Shown: positions 43,773 to 54,292, counted from the first letter of the stretch. The stretch: DNA of 64,000 nucleotides from Symbiodinium kawagutii (GCA_009767595.1 VSDK01018274.1:139297-203296); one strand, 5' to 3'. Program-made: numbers and translations. The notes: generated from the letters alone by a model not told the origin.

Positions 43773-44034
43773 TGCAGTATTTGGGGCTGTCAATGGATAC
43801 TGGTACCACCTCAACCGTCAGCGATGTACTGCCATGGCGTACACCTTCGCCGCCATGAGTCCTGGGGGATTGCTATTCGATTGCAGGGTCCATGCTCTAG
43901 AAACAGTCGGGAGTTATTTGTTCTTAATCCTTATTACTGACCATGCACAGGTTCAGTGTCGTTTAGTCATGTGTATTCATTCATGCAGACCATTGGTATT
44001 TGTTCAACCACGGCATTTTTCTTTAGACAGTTGA
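43773..44034 (+). CDS. exon-like open stretch, unrecognised
   Basis: After GTGCAG the frame reads FGAVNGYWYHLNRQRCTAMA and then YTFAAMSPGGLLFDC, open to 44034. The GC-rich left half is the likely exon (a TTGCAG lies near 43886). Confidence 0.4.
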
Positions 44035-44165
44035 CCAGTGAGAAGTTATGGCTTGTTATGACCCTTCTACCCGTTTTTGCATCATCATTTGCCATTACAT
44101 ATCGTGATTTTATCAACCATTGTTTTCCTAATATTGTTGGTTGTTATCCCCCATTAATGGCTTAA

Positions 44166-44372
44166 TTAATATCGACCCATAGCCATTTTATCAACCATGT
44201 ACGGACAGTCACATCCTTTGATTTTAATCCATTGCTCGACTCGCAGGGAACCTTTTCTGATTGTGGGATTGATGAACCTCATGAGCCGTTGACGTGTTGG
44301 CACTGGTGTGTCATCAGCGGTGAATTTTGCTTGATGGTGCTTATAGAATGGTTGACAATGCGCCAATAATGG
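44166..44372. other. patch open on both strands
   Basis: Plus frame TFSDCGIDEPHEPLTCWHWC after CGCAG. Minus frame 44166-44366 (RQRLMRFINPTIRKGSLRVE). Undecided. Confidence 0.25.
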
Positions 44373-44474
44373 CGAATCTTGGCGAATGAGGCTTCATAAA
44401 TGGTGACTTAGGTAGTCTTAATGCTTCTCAACTAATACCAGTAGTGGCTAGTACCAATATTACATTGGCGAACA

Positions 44475-44699
44475 GTGGCTTTTTTCCTGATTTGCAGCTT
44501 CCCAAAGCAATCCTTGGGGATACCAACTGTCCGCATGTGCGTACAGCTGGCATCACCATTGGCGAACGCCGTGGCGCCACGGGGGGTTCTCGTTCCTGAT
44601 TCGCTCGTTTCGAGGCGAGACCGAGTGAAGCGTTTGTTGCGGAAGGTGGAAAACGGCGAGATGGCCGGGGCGGCAGATGCAAGGCAGAACCCGTGCTGA
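44475..44699 (+). CDS. GC-rich exon-like ORF, basic product
   Basis: Contains PRGVLVPDSLVSRRDRVKRL and then LRKVENGEMAGAADARQN, ending TGA. Among the most GC-rich islands before 60 kb. Two minus frames overlap. Unrecognised. Confidence 0.42.
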   Translation: MAFFLICSFPKQSLGIPTVRMCVQLASPLANAVAPRGVLVPDSLVSRRDRVKRLLRKVENGEMAGAADARQNPC

Positions 44700-44924
44700 G
44701 ATCCGGCGAAGCGCAAGGCAGCCGTTACACGGGTGTTGTGCGACATGTCATGTCTATATACATATATATATATTTATATGTAAAAAGGTATTTGGAATGA
44801 ATCTTTGGATTTTCTATTTTTGTATATTTGTAGATATGAATGAACATATCATGTACATGCGTATCTTCTTACCACGATTTGTTGTTCGTTGTTTTTGGTG
44901 TAGTCGTTGCTGCCAGGGCAGGTG

Positions 44925-45006
44925 CATGCAGCATAGGCGACGACAATCGCGTCCTCCGGAGATCGCCCACGCACGGTGGTGCCCTTCAGCGCTACCAACA
45001 TTCTAA
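44925..45006 (+). CDS. GC-rich exon-like island
   Basis: Two plus frames: SIGDDNRVLRRSPTHGGALQ (to TGA about 45010) and RRRQSRPPEIAHARWCPSAL (to TAA 45004-45006). A CCAG|GGCAG acceptor-like site lies just left. Unrecognised. Confidence 0.32.
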
Positions 45007-45589
45007 GCGGTGAGATCCCTTAGGATGTCAAGGTCTCAGCCCAGGAGCTTGGTACATGTTGGTACATTTGATACCCTCAACTTGGATGTGTCAAGCGACT
45101 GGTTGGTGTGGCGCGAAGATTGGGTGATGGTGTGCATTTTTGATGGTTCCGGCATGTTTAGGCTCGCACAATGAATTTCTTCCGCTTAGGACAATTCCAT
45201 AGAAGGTGGAGTGATGAATCTATATATTTCAAGGGGCTGGAGCTGGGCACCACCGTGAAGAATGGTTACCTGACACCTTGAGAGGCAACGCAACATGCAG
45301 TTTCCACCTTGCTGTCGGTTGATCTGCTGGTTCACTGCTGCTGCTTTGTGATCCACTGGCAATGCCAAGCTCAACCGTGAGAATCAGCATGAATCAATTA
45401 TGTAGGAATTATCACGAGTCATTTTTTTGATGAGTTGTTGCTATAGTTGCTATCCACTGCGATCGACCATTCTGATCAACCGTCATTGAGGTGGATATGG
45501 TGAAGAGCCGCCATGAATTCTCAACTCACCTGCCATTGAACAACCATACCATGCTACTCAGTAGTACTGCATTTGCCTCGAAGGGGTGT

Positions 45590-45700
45590 CAGTTGATGAT
45601 CCGGATCCTGAGGAGAAGTGTTTCAAGAGCTCCCATGGAGAAACCAGGAAGTGCCTGTCATCATACAGAACCGCAAAATGAAACTACTTTGAACTCAAGA
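45590..45700 (+). CDS. exon-like island, acidic/Cys
   Basis: After GTGTCAG the frame reads DDPDPEEKCFKSSHGETRKC and then LSSYRTAK. The competing frame 45491-45709 is also open. Unrecognised. Confidence 0.36.
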
Positions 45701-45711
45701 GTTTTCTGAGA

Positions 45712-45812
45712 GAAGCCATGCCGTTCTGCAAAATCAATGAGCGGCGATGGGTTTACACCATGGAGAGCTACCTTCATCAGGAATCTCAATCTCTCGGCCT
45801 TTATATAAAGTG
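45712..45812 (+). CDS. exon-like island
   Basis: After GAGAG the frame reads EAMPFCKINERRWVYTMESY and then LHQESQSLGLYIK, with CATCAG|GAATCT as a possible GA donor. Possibly the next exon after 45590-45700. A minus frame overlaps. Confidence 0.38.
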
Positions 45813-45899
45813 AAGATGTCTCGGAGCGCCGGCTGGCCTCTCTGCCATAGCAACAGCACAACAGCGGAGATGCCAAGTATGCCCTTGGAGTCATCAGAG

Positions 45900-45998
45900 A
45901 TCCCTTGGTTGGTTGGGTTGGTCGCTTGGTAAGTTAAGTACAGTAGTTGGTTGATATTTGTTTTTTGGCTGGCTGGTTGGTAGGTAGGTTGGATGTTG
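45900..45998. repeat. GGTTGGTTGG-type degenerate repeat
   Basis: GGTTGGTTGGGTTGGTCGC and GGCTGGCTGGTTGGTAGG words. Confidence 0.8.
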
Positions 45999-45999
45999 G

Positions 46000-46700
46000 T
46001 TGCAACCTATTGCACTTCCCGGTGGGGAACGACTTCTAAGCACAACCACAAAGTCCTGATTTGCTTCCAGCCGAATTGACATCCATACACAAACTAATTC
46101 TGCGAATCTGAGAATGTGTGTACCCATGGTCCATTTACATATGTAACATGGTAAACATATGTGTGTATATGTATACATGTGGGTATAGTCTGTTTAAGAG
46201 CTTGTTGCAGTGTTTTTAGAGCTCGGGACATATTAGACATACAGTAGACATACAGTGTTTCACGACGTTTTATAATAGTGGCCATGTATCATGGAAATTG
46301 TTATCGTATCATAGAAGTTGTCATCGTATCACAGGGACACCTAATAACGTTCGTTTTTGCTTGCTTCGGAATGAACTGCTCATATTGCTTTGATGGCCAC
46401 ATATCATAGAAGTTGTCATCTTGACACATATCTGCAGAATCGGGTGAAGCTCTCAACCACACTATACGGATACTTGTGTATATAAACAATTCATAAACAC
46501 ATGTAAGTACACACATGCGAATCAGTCATTTGTTTCTGCATTGATTCATATTTTTTTAGATATTGATCTATGTTGCAAGCTTTGTATCATATGTTTTTCA
46601 GGATTTACTTCACAGGAGTCACAGTTTTGCTTCCTGAGCTGTTTTGCTGCTGCGTGGACAAGGCAGACTGTGAGCAGCGGAACCAACTCAGTGGATTTTC
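46000..46700. other. no gene seen
   Basis: ATCATAGAAGTTGTCATC is directly repeated (46309-46326 and 46404-46421); GACATACAGTA is doubled near 46237. AT-rich otherwise. Confidence 0.45.
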
Positions 46701-46739
46701 TCAGTCAGGGGTTTCAGTTGGATATTTCATGAAAGTCTG

Positions 46740-46991
46740 ATGACAGGTCAGTTGGTCAGGGGTTTCATGAAATACTTCGTTGATGTTTTCGGAAGAGTTC
46801 TTTTTTCCCCTGACCTGGGAGAAGCATCCAACTTGACCAAGCTGTTTTTGGGTAGGGGAGAAACTGGAACAGCAGATGTTGGTGACGGACATCCAGAACA
46901 CTGGGAAGCTGACACTCCTTCCAGGGCCTCAAAACTATGTTCTTTCATTGCTCTCGTGACCCAATTTGTCAGATCCCTTCAAAATCAATAG
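46740..46991 (+). CDS. 83-codon ORF, unrecognised
   Basis: Reads MKYFVDVFGRVLFSPDLGEA, then LTKLFLGRGETGTADVGDG and SRASKLCSFIALVTQFVRSL. Complexity is high throughout. A minus frame is also open (46748-46948). Confidence 0.36.
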   Translation: MTGQLVRGFMKYFVDVFGRVLFSPDLGEASNLTKLFLGRGETGTADVGDGHPEHWEADTPSRASKLCSFIALVTQFVRSLQNQ

Positions 46992-47099
46992 TAGTTAGGA
47001 GGGGAAGTATTCGTAGCTCAGGTAGTTTACGTTTGGCAGCCACAACGCATCACAAGGCGAAGGGATTGATCTTGTGGTCGTCAACTTAAATCCTAAAAA

Positions 47100-47245
47100 T
47101 CAAGAGTTTCAATCATTATCAACCACCATTAGCAATGAGTAGCCAGTATTGACCATGATTCAACACTGTTGGCATCAATGATGATTAAACATGGAACATA
47201 ATCAGAGATAGCTGGAGAACCATGAGTATCACAACAAATTGTGAC
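47100..47245. repeat. ATCAACC-sense filler
   Basis: CATTATCAACCACCATTAGC and similar words. Confidence 0.55.
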
Positions 47246-47384
47246 TCATAAAAATGATTGATTTACCGTGGTTTTTCAGTAACGATGACTCTATTAATAG
47301 TCATTAAGACTCATTCAGCCCCTATTATTGTTGGTAGTTACTATATTATTCTATTAACTTCGAATTGTCGCGGAATAAGTCTTA

Positions 47385-47601
47385 ATCAACCCACTGCTTG
47401 CAGAAACTCTGCGGAAGCCACTGCCAGCGGTTGCGCATCGTTTCTTTTTTAATCGCTCGCAACCTGATCACTGTTCGACAATTGTCGCCAGTTGTCAACA
47501 AGCACAAGTGGTTGAAGACGCAGACTTGGTTGCATGCCACTGCATCCGGCTGTCAAAATTGCGTTGGTAATGGTCAATTGGTGATGGTCAGTCAATGCTG
47601 A
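47385..47601 (+). other. exon-like patch, two plus frames
   Basis: One frame reads NPLLAETLRKPLPAVAHRFF; frame 47398-47601 reads RQLSPVVNKHKWLKTQTWLH. Unrecognised. Confidence 0.27.
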
Positions 47602-47830
47602 TTATTAACTAATGCTCAATCAGTGATGGTTGAACAATGATGATGATGACGACGATGATTATGATGATGATAAGTGATGGTTTTGATGGTCTTGATGGTC
47701 TTGATGGTCTTGATGATTAATGATTGATGGTCAATGCCCGTTACTAATCAGGGTGGTTTATACTGAGTACTAGTGATGGCTAACACCACTATCGATGATT
47801 GAACATGTTCACTATCACATCCGAGCTGCA
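47575..47830. repeat. (GATGAT)/(GGTCTTGAT) filler block
   Basis: ATGATGATGATGACGACGATG, then four GATGGTCTT units at 47682-47716 and TGATGGTTGAAC words. Confidence 0.8.
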
Positions 47831-47897
47831 ATGTTCTTGACAACGGTCTTTTGATGATGGTTCACTGATTCTACACAGTGAAAAAGGACGGTTTTGC

Positions 47898-48251
47898 ATG
47901 ATGTTCCTTCTGCTACCTCCGAAGAAAAGGGGTAGTGCCCGGCAAATTTCCACCATCACTAGCAATTCCCGCTATTCAGCAATTATTCACCTTCAAAAAG
48001 ATCGAAAAAAAGGTATCTGTGGTGATGGTAGCGATGGCAACAGTTTTTGTGATGTGCTCCATGTCCATGAACTGCTTGGGGCAGCATCATGTGGTGCGCA
48101 GCGGTTGACACTGCTGAGCATAGCGGATCTCCAGCTGGACAGTTGCAGCATCCCACCTGGGAATGAAGCACAGCAAAAAGTCATCAAGCCTGATCATTGG
48201 TATCATGGTATCATATGGCTAAGAGATGGTGAATATGGCTTACCCAAGTAA
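47898..48251 (+). CDS. 117-codon ORF, unrecognised
   Basis: The central part is exon-like (CDVLHVHELLGAASCGAQRL and then TLLSIADLQLDSCSIPPG). Two minus frames are open over the same bases, so orientation is not certain. Confidence 0.33.
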   Translation: MMFLLLPPKKRGSARQISTITSNSRYSAIIHLQKDRKKGICGDGSDGNSFCDVLHVHELLGAASCGAQRLTLLSIADLQLDSCSIPPGNEAQQKVIKPDHWYHGIIWLRDGEYGLPK

Positions 48252-48299
48252 GTTAGAGGCTTATGCCTTTTTGGGTTTGCCAAATTCCTGATCATTGGT

Positions 48300-48412
48300 A
48301 GGTATCCTTGGGTCAACTGCCAGAAGCGAATCAGCTTCAACCACAACAGATTTGACGGTGTTTAAGATTTTCCTGCCACATGGTGTGCTGTTCACCTCGC
48401 CCGCCTGACGTT
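48300..48412 (+). CDS. exon-like frame
   Basis: Reads GSTARSESASTTTDLTVFKI and then FLPHGVLFTSPA to TGA. Unrecognised. Confidence 0.28.
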
Positions 48413-48481
48413 GGCTAAAAAAGCAACATTTGCGTCCAGGGCAGACGACCAGGTGCTTGGTATTATATAGCCGTTCTCCGC

Positions 48482-48528
48482 CACCATCATCATCGTCGTC
48501 GTCATTATCATCACCATCATCCGTGACA
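48482..48528. repeat. (ATC)/(GTC) microsatellite
   Basis: CACCATCATCATCGTCGTCG then TTATCATCACCATCATCC. Confidence 0.9.
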
Positions 48529-48839
48529 TCTTGGGAAAGTGCTATGAACCCCTTGCCAATTCTATTGTTTTACGCTGAAGTCTTTTTCGATACCCCCACC
48601 GTTGCACCATGAAGAATATGGGGTTGTTTACTGATGATTATTTTGAACAAATAACATTGTAGATAGGTAATGGTAGATCCATCCCAGTAGATTCCCAAAA
48701 CTTCAACCATAAGTACTTGGTGATTTGCCATGAAACATAAGGGGTTTGTCTACCTATGCATCATCATCAATCTTGGGCCTGGGGTGTATCAGTTGAGGAG
48801 ATTCCCCTGACTTTGGTGGTGCTTAACGCTGTGTGAGAA

Positions 48840-48938
48840 ATGCTACTGGAAAGCACTGCCATTTTCCAAGGCGGTGGTCGTGCCATGGACCTCCAGGACA
48901 CCATGAGCCACCTGACAATCATCGTTGCACTATGCTGA
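48840..48938 (+). CDS. exon-like frame, 32 codons
   Basis: ATG at 48840. Reads LESTAIFQGGGRAMDLQDTM and then SHLTIIVALC to TGA 48936. GC-rich centre. Unrecognised. Confidence 0.36.
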   Translation: MLLESTAIFQGGGRAMDLQDTMSHLTIIVALC

Positions 48939-49032
48939 GGCAATCAACATTCAGTGATTGTCCGAAAGATATGGTCTCATTCATCTAGTATTGAAATATG
49001 TACTTAATTGGTAATTATGCTGGAATGGGCAT

Positions 49033-49115
49033 CTTCCTAATCGTTCTCCTGGCGCATACTCCCTTCCTAAGCCTGCTCTGGTGCATACTCCCTTCCTAAT
49101 TGTTCCCTGGCGCAC
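49033..49115. repeat. 29-bp tandem repeat, nearly three copies
   Basis: TGG(C/T)GCATACTCCCTTCC units with phase points at 49050, 49079 and 49108. Confidence 0.9.
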
Positions 49116-49481
49116 AAAAGTATAGTGTGCGTACTCCACGATTTGATTCGGGATCCGCGCTTTTTGCGGTCATTTTCGCTGAGGCTGCGTTTTTGAATTT
49201 CTATCAAAAAATGTGGATCTGGATGAAGTACGGAGAATGGGGCATAAAAGGTTCTTTATGGTATTTCCAGGGAAAACTCAAAAACCGTGATCCATCTTCT
49301 TCCAGAACTTTTTTGGGTGTTTGACGTTTTCTGCCAGAACCGCACGAGATACATCGGTCATGGTCGGTCAACACAAGTGGCTCTCCAGCACATGCTTGCT
49401 TCCTACCCGCTCACAGAAGGCGCTCCGAAAATTCCGTTCTCCACACGCATCCGCAAATATTTCCATCTTCCTGTGAGCTGA
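49100..49481 (+). CDS. two overlapping ORFs, unrecognised
   Basis: 49100-49324 (FAVIFAEAAFLNFYQKMWIW) and 49287-49481 (YIGHGRSTQVALQHMLASYP) in adjacent frames. Exons in different phases or a decayed sequence. Confidence 0.3.
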
Positions 49482-49596
49482 ATGGACTGACATTTCATAT
49501 CAAAATTATTCAAAATTAGCTACTGGGAATGGTTTGTGTGTTCTTTGATACAGATGAGTACAACCGCAATTACGAATGGCTTAGTAACCACTTGTA

Positions 49597-49812
49597 TTGA
49601 CAAGCGGCTTTGGCATTAGAATGGGATCAAGACCAATCATGACCAGCCACATTGGAGGAGAGCGAGCATCTCTAGACCCACAGCCGTGGATACAACAGCG
49701 ATTCAATAATCATGATATCACCAGATTCATACAATGGATTCACATTGATTCCCATGGATACGCCATGGATACGCCTAAAACAAATATTGTACGCAGGAAT
49801 GTTGTGTCTTGA
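49597..49812 (+). CDS. 71-codon ORF, unrecognised
   Basis: Contains GSRPIMTSHIGGERASLDPQ and PWIQQRFNNHD. Confidence 0.28.
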   Translation: MTSGFGIRMGSRPIMTSHIGGERASLDPQPWIQQRFNNHDITRFIQWIHIDSHGYAMDTPKTNIVRRNVVS

Positions 49813-50084
49813 GAACAACCATGGCAGACACATTTTCTTCGATGTTTCATTGTGAGGTGCAAGATGAGTTGTTTTCGGGCACGCTTTAAGCCCCCAAAGC
49901 GAAGTCTTGAACCTGTGGAATTCCGGCTGAACAAGTCAGAGAGAAATTAGCCATTAAAGACACGGATTTCGCGGTTTTTTACTGGGTGTCTGCAAGAGTT
50001 CACTACAGCCCAACATTAGAATCCTCTACTATTCATCGACCGCTTCTATAGGTATTGAATTTAGATCTGAACATGGGCTGCTAA

Positions 50085-50279
50085 GTGTCCCTTGGGAGTC
50101 AAGTATTTTTTCACACAAAAGCAGACCTGGTGCCATTCTTTGCTCTTATGCGCGGGCATAGCATGTCCGAACAAGCCAATACGACTGCAATAGGTAAGGA
50201 TAGAGTGAGTTCATGGCTCAAGCGCAACTCAAAATACTCAAAAAGCATTGACAGACAAATCAGAGCTGGTGAACAGTGA
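50085..50279 (+). CDS. 64-codon ORF, unrecognised
   Basis: Contains KADLVPFFALMRGHSMSEQA and then DRVSSWLKRNSKYSKSIDRQ. High complexity. Confidence 0.35.
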   Translation: MSLGSQVFFHTKADLVPFFALMRGHSMSEQANTTAIGKDRVSSWLKRNSKYSKSIDRQIRAGEQ

Positions 50280-50410
50280 TGCACACTCAACAATTCCCAA
50301 CAGTACTGGGACTACAACAATATCCAGCCATCACTGTTCCCATTACTGTTGGCGATGATAAGTACCATTTTCCCTTACTGTCATGATCACATTTTTGCTG
50401 CGCTATAGAA

Positions 50411-50690
50411 ATGCGACACATGTGGTTGACATTGTTGTTGAGCCGGGCGCCAGTAAGATGGTTTCAAATGGCTGTTGGAAAGGGCAGTGGTGTGACCCCT
50501 TTTGGCGACCCTTTTCGTGACAGAGCAACTGTCAACTGGCCGTGGCTACTCCCATCACTGCTCACAGAAGCCCCCCAAGAAATTCTTGAGAGTGCGCTCG
50601 TAGCAGCACTTGACTTTCAATGGCCTTGGACACTTGCAAAATCCTCAGGTCTCCAAGAGTATCCAACAGTGTTTCACATGTATTATACAG
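50411..50690 (+). CDS. exon-like part of a 154-codon ORF
   Basis: Reads GKGSGVTPFGDPFRDRATVN, WPWLLPSLLTEAPQEILESA and then LVAALDFQWPWTLAKSSG. The frame runs on to 50875 through AT-rich repeats (ATCATATTTA words), which are unlikely to code. Unrecognised. Confidence 0.42.
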
Positions 50691-50890
50691 ACATATATTC
50701 ACACAATATCAGACTGTATCACATGTTTTCGTTTCAAATTAATGTTATATTCATGTCATATTATTGCATACTTATGCATACTTATTGTATCACATTTAAA
50801 TGTACTTACACCATGTTTAAATCATATCTAAACCATATTTACATCACATGCATATCACATTTAAATCATGTTTGAATCATATTTAGATAA

Positions 50891-51136
50891 ATGACATTTG
50901 CATCATATTTTGCCTTGCTGCTATACCTTGATGCTTGCAAAAAAGACCCCAGGACGCCATCACCACATCCGAGTGCCGCGATGTGCCGCGCATGGCGTTT
51001 GTTGATCATCGCATCTCTGCTGAGTGTCGAAGTCGTGGATGCAAACCGCTTCTGTCGGCTCTTGGAGGAGGGGCTCCCAGTGCCAGGTGATGACCGATGG
51101 TGGGTTGTTAAGCTTAATGGTTGTGGTGAAGCTTGA
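50891..51136 (+). CDS. GC-rich exon-like island, frame unresolved
   Basis: Plus frame MCRAWRLLIIASLLSVEVVD then FCRLLEEGLPVPGDDRWWVV. A second plus frame after CCCCAG (TSECRDVPRMAFVDHRISAE) and a minus frame are also open. Confidence 0.36.
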   Translation: MTFASYFALLLYLDACKKDPRTPSPHPSAAMCRAWRLLIIASLLSVEVVDANRFCRLLEEGLPVPGDDRWWVVKLNGCGEA

Positions 51137-51139
51137 CTG

Positions 51140-51650
51140 ATCACTGATGATGGGTGTTCACCAGGTTACTGACTTGAGCTTAGTTATTAAGCTTGACCAA
51201 TGTTGGTTGTTCACTTTTTTCTGATCATTGTCCACTTTTGTCATTTGTTTAAACCCATATTGATTTCAATTGTTAAGCATTCACGGTATGATGAGCCATT
51301 ATTCGTTTGTTAGCGTAGATGTTAGCCCTTGTTAGCCGGACTCGACAACGGTCTTGTTGTTTGTGATCGTGGAGCTGTCATTGCTTGTTGTTGCTTCTTG
51401 GTTGCCACTGCTGCTGGTTGTTGCAACCTGTTGTTGCTTGACGTGATTTGCTTTCGCTTGTTGCCTGTGCTTGTTTGTTGATGCTGATGTTGTTGTTTGG
51501 CCGGCTCAAGCCTACATACAACTCACTCATTCTTGGGAAAGAGTATGAGCGGGGTAAGTGTTGACCAAACAGTAAAACCAGTTCTGAATAAGTTTCAGAC
51601 ACTACGAACCAGGTGAAGTCAGAGGAATGAAATGCTTGTTTGTGCTTGAG
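51140..51650. other. no gene seen; GTTGTTGCTTG-type filler
   Basis: TTGTTGCTTCTTGGTTGCC words at 51380-51520 give a Gln/Asn-rich artefact frame on minus. Confidence 0.45.
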
Positions 51651-52093
51651 ATTTTGTGAAATTGGACATGCAAAGAAACGCGGAGAAACGCGGAGGAAGC
51701 GCACACACAGACATATGGAAGGACCAACTATACACATGGGTTTTCCTACCTGTAAATGCCTTCTGGTCAGTCAGTACCAAGTGTCAGCAACATTGGGTAG
51801 GTGAGGATCCTCCAAGCTTCGTTGTTTTGTTCAAAATTTTGGGACTTGAAAGGACCAGGAATACTGTTCCGGTTGGACACTTATGGTGATTTGCCAACCG
51901 CAGTCACACAGGCTCCACATTGTTAGTTAATTGGTACCCTTTTTTGAACATAAGTGGCATACCATTATATCTTTATGCAACCGTATTTAGATGACATTTG
52001 TATCCAGGGACGCCAATTGCAAATCACGGGAAATGACTAGCTGTCGAGCTTGCTACTCTCGAATAGTCGTGTTCATCAACAATTTCATAAGCG

Positions 52094-52549
52094 TTGATGC
52101 TAGATTCCTACAATAGTTCAAAACGTGGTAAAACGCCACTTCTGTGCTGCGTTCTTGGCGATGAGGCGCAACAAAAGAGCTATGTTACATTATGTTACTA
52201 TTTATTTGTACCATACATGTTGTTCACTTGCCCCGCTGGAAGACAATTTTCGCTTACACTGAACCTAATAATGGAGTCTCCAAGGATGAGGTGGCTCGTG
52301 ATATGCCAATCAGAATCATCTTTTGTTCTGGGAAGAGGTCATTACATGTCATTACCATTGGTCAATGATGAGTGGCCAAGAGGGTTATCGATGATGACAA
52401 TCACTCATGACAATGATAACTTAGTGGTCGATGAATACTCACCATTTACTCATGGTAAACAGAATAGCTGTCATACATGGATCTATGATCATTCTCATTT
52501 GTGCATGATGAGCCATCAAATATCCGCGATTGCCAATGATCATGAATAA
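52094..52549 (+). CDS. 151-codon ORF, unrecognised
   Basis: The left part is non-repetitive (KTPLLCCVLGDEAQQKSYVT); the right part includes ATGATGACAATC filler. Weak. Confidence 0.25.
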   Translation: MMLDSYNSSKRGKTPLLCCVLGDEAQQKSYVTLCYYLFVPYMLFTCPAGRQFSLTLNLIMESPRMRWLVICQSESSFVLGRGHYMSLPLVNDEWPRGLSMMTITHDNDNLVVDEYSPFTHGKQNSCHTWIYDHSHLCMMSHQISAIANDHE

Positions 52550-52640
52550 GTACTGATAATTGATAATTGGCGATAATGTTGACCATCACTCAAAAACAAT
52601 CATTCTCATGGGCGGATGATCACTGACCATCACTGCTGCA

Positions 52641-52838
52641 ATGACAACTTCAGCTAAGCTGAACGACTTGCTGGCCGCGTTGTCGCAGGATTTTGCGCGG
52701 CACCTCCCCCGTGGCTGGCGGGAGGCCTTGAGGTGCCAGCAGCTGTTCATCAAGCGGCACCTACCCCATTGGTTTCATACTCCTGTCATAGCCATCAGGG
52801 AGAATCATGGAGAACGTGATTTCAGCGCTTCAGATTAG
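52641..52838 (+). CDS. GC-rich exon-like ORF
   Basis: Reads AKLNDLLAALSQDFARHLPR and then GWREALRCQQLFIKRHLP, an amphipathic helical pattern with strongly GC-rich third positions unlike the AT-rich flanks. One good frame. The likely exon starts after ACTTCAG near 52650 and ends near 52765. Unrecognised. Confidence 0.5.
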   Translation: MTTSAKLNDLLAALSQDFARHLPRGWREALRCQQLFIKRHLPHWFHTPVIAIRENHGERDFSASD

Positions 52839-53102
52839 TGGACCATCACAGCTGGCACCAGCGCTTTAGATTAGTGGACCTGTCACAGCTGGCACATCAC
52901 TGCAAGTTCCTTCAAAGGGTTTGGTCATATTCGTGCTACTGTCATCTATTGACTGTGAATTGATAGTCCAGTTTCGTTGGTCCTGTTCCCATCACCCTTT
53001 CTTAGAGTGCATTCCTACCACTTTCAATGCCTCCGAAAGACCCCAAAACTGTCCGCATTATTGCTGACAAGAGGCCACGTGCTGCTGGCTTGAAAGTATG
53101 GT

Positions 53103-53239
53103 GGTTGCTCAAAATAGGGGTACCCAAAAAAGGGTTGGTTTATTACTAACCATGGTTAGTATCGGATGATTTGGGCGTACCCCGAGTATTTGGTGGTAAT
53201 AAACCAACCATTTGTTGGTACCCCTAGAATTTGAGAAAC
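53103..53239. mobile_element. MITE-like element, copy E (longer, compound)
   Basis: Left end GGTTGCTCAAAATAGGGGTA, right end TACCCCTAGAATTTGAGAAAC. The interior holds a second pair (GGTTGGTTTATTAC ... GTAATAAACCAACC) and the GATGATTTGGG word seen in copy A2. It is 137 bases, a near palindrome. Confidence 0.68.
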
Positions 53240-53533
53240 ACTCCATCCATTTGGTGCGCCTCCGCCAGGCAGTTCAATCAACTGCTGTGCTCCAGTGCGG
53301 AGAAGGAGCCGGGGATCGTCACACAGCCGGGGCACGACGGGAAGCGGCACAGCCCAAGCGGCACAGCCCAAGCGGCACAGCCCTTGGCGCTGCCGAGCCA
53401 GGCATTGAAAGAAGTGACCCCTGTGACAATCGCTCCAGGTGACAGGTCGCATGGCATGTCAGGTCCGAGAGAGAAGACATCCAGGAGCTTGTTGTTATGC
53501 ATCTCCCAGAAACACGTATACAGGAGCTTGTAG
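53231..53533 (+). CDS. GC-rich exon-like ORF with 14-bp repeat
   Basis: Reads FNQLLCSSAEKEPGIVTQPG and LPSQALKEVTPVTIAPGDRS. Three 14-bp GCGGCACAGCCCAA units at about 53343-53387 sit inside it; because 14 is not a multiple of 3, copy-number change would break the frame. Other frames are open on both strands. Confidence 0.38.
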   Translation: MRNTPSIWCASARQFNQLLCSSAEKEPGIVTQPGHDGKRHSPSGTAQAAQPLALPSQALKEVTPVTIAPGDRSHGMSGPREKTSRSLLLCISQKHVYRSL

Positions 53534-53706
53534 TGATGGCCGAAAAAAAAGAAACATGGCCTTTTGTTTTGCCAGAATCAACTACAGCAAGAGATGTGTC
53601 CACAGTCTCAATCGAACTGCATGTCGATGCTTGCAATCATCACGACCATACAGAATTCATGTATACATATAATTATGCACATATTGTTGTCATGGGCGTT
53701 CTGTAG
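53497..53706 (+). CDS. 69-codon ORF, unrecognised
   Basis: Reads LPETRIQELVVMAEKKETWP and then TTARDVSTVSIELHVDACNH. Overlaps the previous frame's end in another phase; perhaps the next exon. Confidence 0.35.
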   Translation: MHLPETRIQELVVMAEKKETWPFVLPESTTARDVSTVSIELHVDACNHHDHTEFMYTYNYAHIVVMGVL

Positions 53707-53900
53707 AGATGAATGTAAATGATATATTAACGAAACGTCAATCAATACGTAAACAAACACATAGATGAATGAATAACAAAGCAAAAAAAATAGATTAATA
53801 AATTTGCATAGAGAGATAAATGAATAGATTAACAGATGAATAGATAGATACACATACATACACACATACATGCAAAAGTAAAGGATGTATTTTGTGCACC
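53707..53900. repeat. GATAGATTAATAAAT/CACATACA filler
   Basis: AT-rich degenerate repeats, no gene. Confidence 0.6.
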
Positions 53901-53931
53901 TTTGTGTTAATATCTATGCTTCCCCCAACTG

Positions 53932-54292
53932 CTAAGAATCGACTTGGTAAGGGTGTGTCTCCAGCTCGCCCCCAACCGGGTTTCCAAATTTTTGTGCAAT
54001 GAAATGGCTACCCTTGTGCTGTGGTACCGGTTGCATTTCCAGAATTCTCCTGTTGAAATCGGAGCTGCGGACCGAAGGCCGCAGGGCAGATGTGACTGTG
54101 TCAAAATTCAGCTTACCGCTGTCATACCTTTGTGGACACACAAGCGGAGATGAAGTTCCAACCATCCAACGCTTGCGGCTAGTCACTAAACCATCGCAGC
54201 CAGTCACCCACCGGAGATGGCTATGGTTCGCCCTGCCCCTTCGGAGTGTCCCCATGATTTCAGGAGAGTTCAGAATAGTGTGTTTGGCTTAG
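53932..54292. other. unique island, both strands open
   Basis: Plus 53999-54292 (SGDEVPTIQRLRLVTKPSQP). Minus 53932-54255 (107 codons, RWVTGCDGLVTSRKRWMVGT). Probably exonic from composition, strand unresolved. Confidence 0.33.

Noticed and set aside
44182..44200. Second spliced-leader relic (TAGCCATTTT...)
   Set aside because: Only ten bases match before divergence, within reach of chance in 64 kb.
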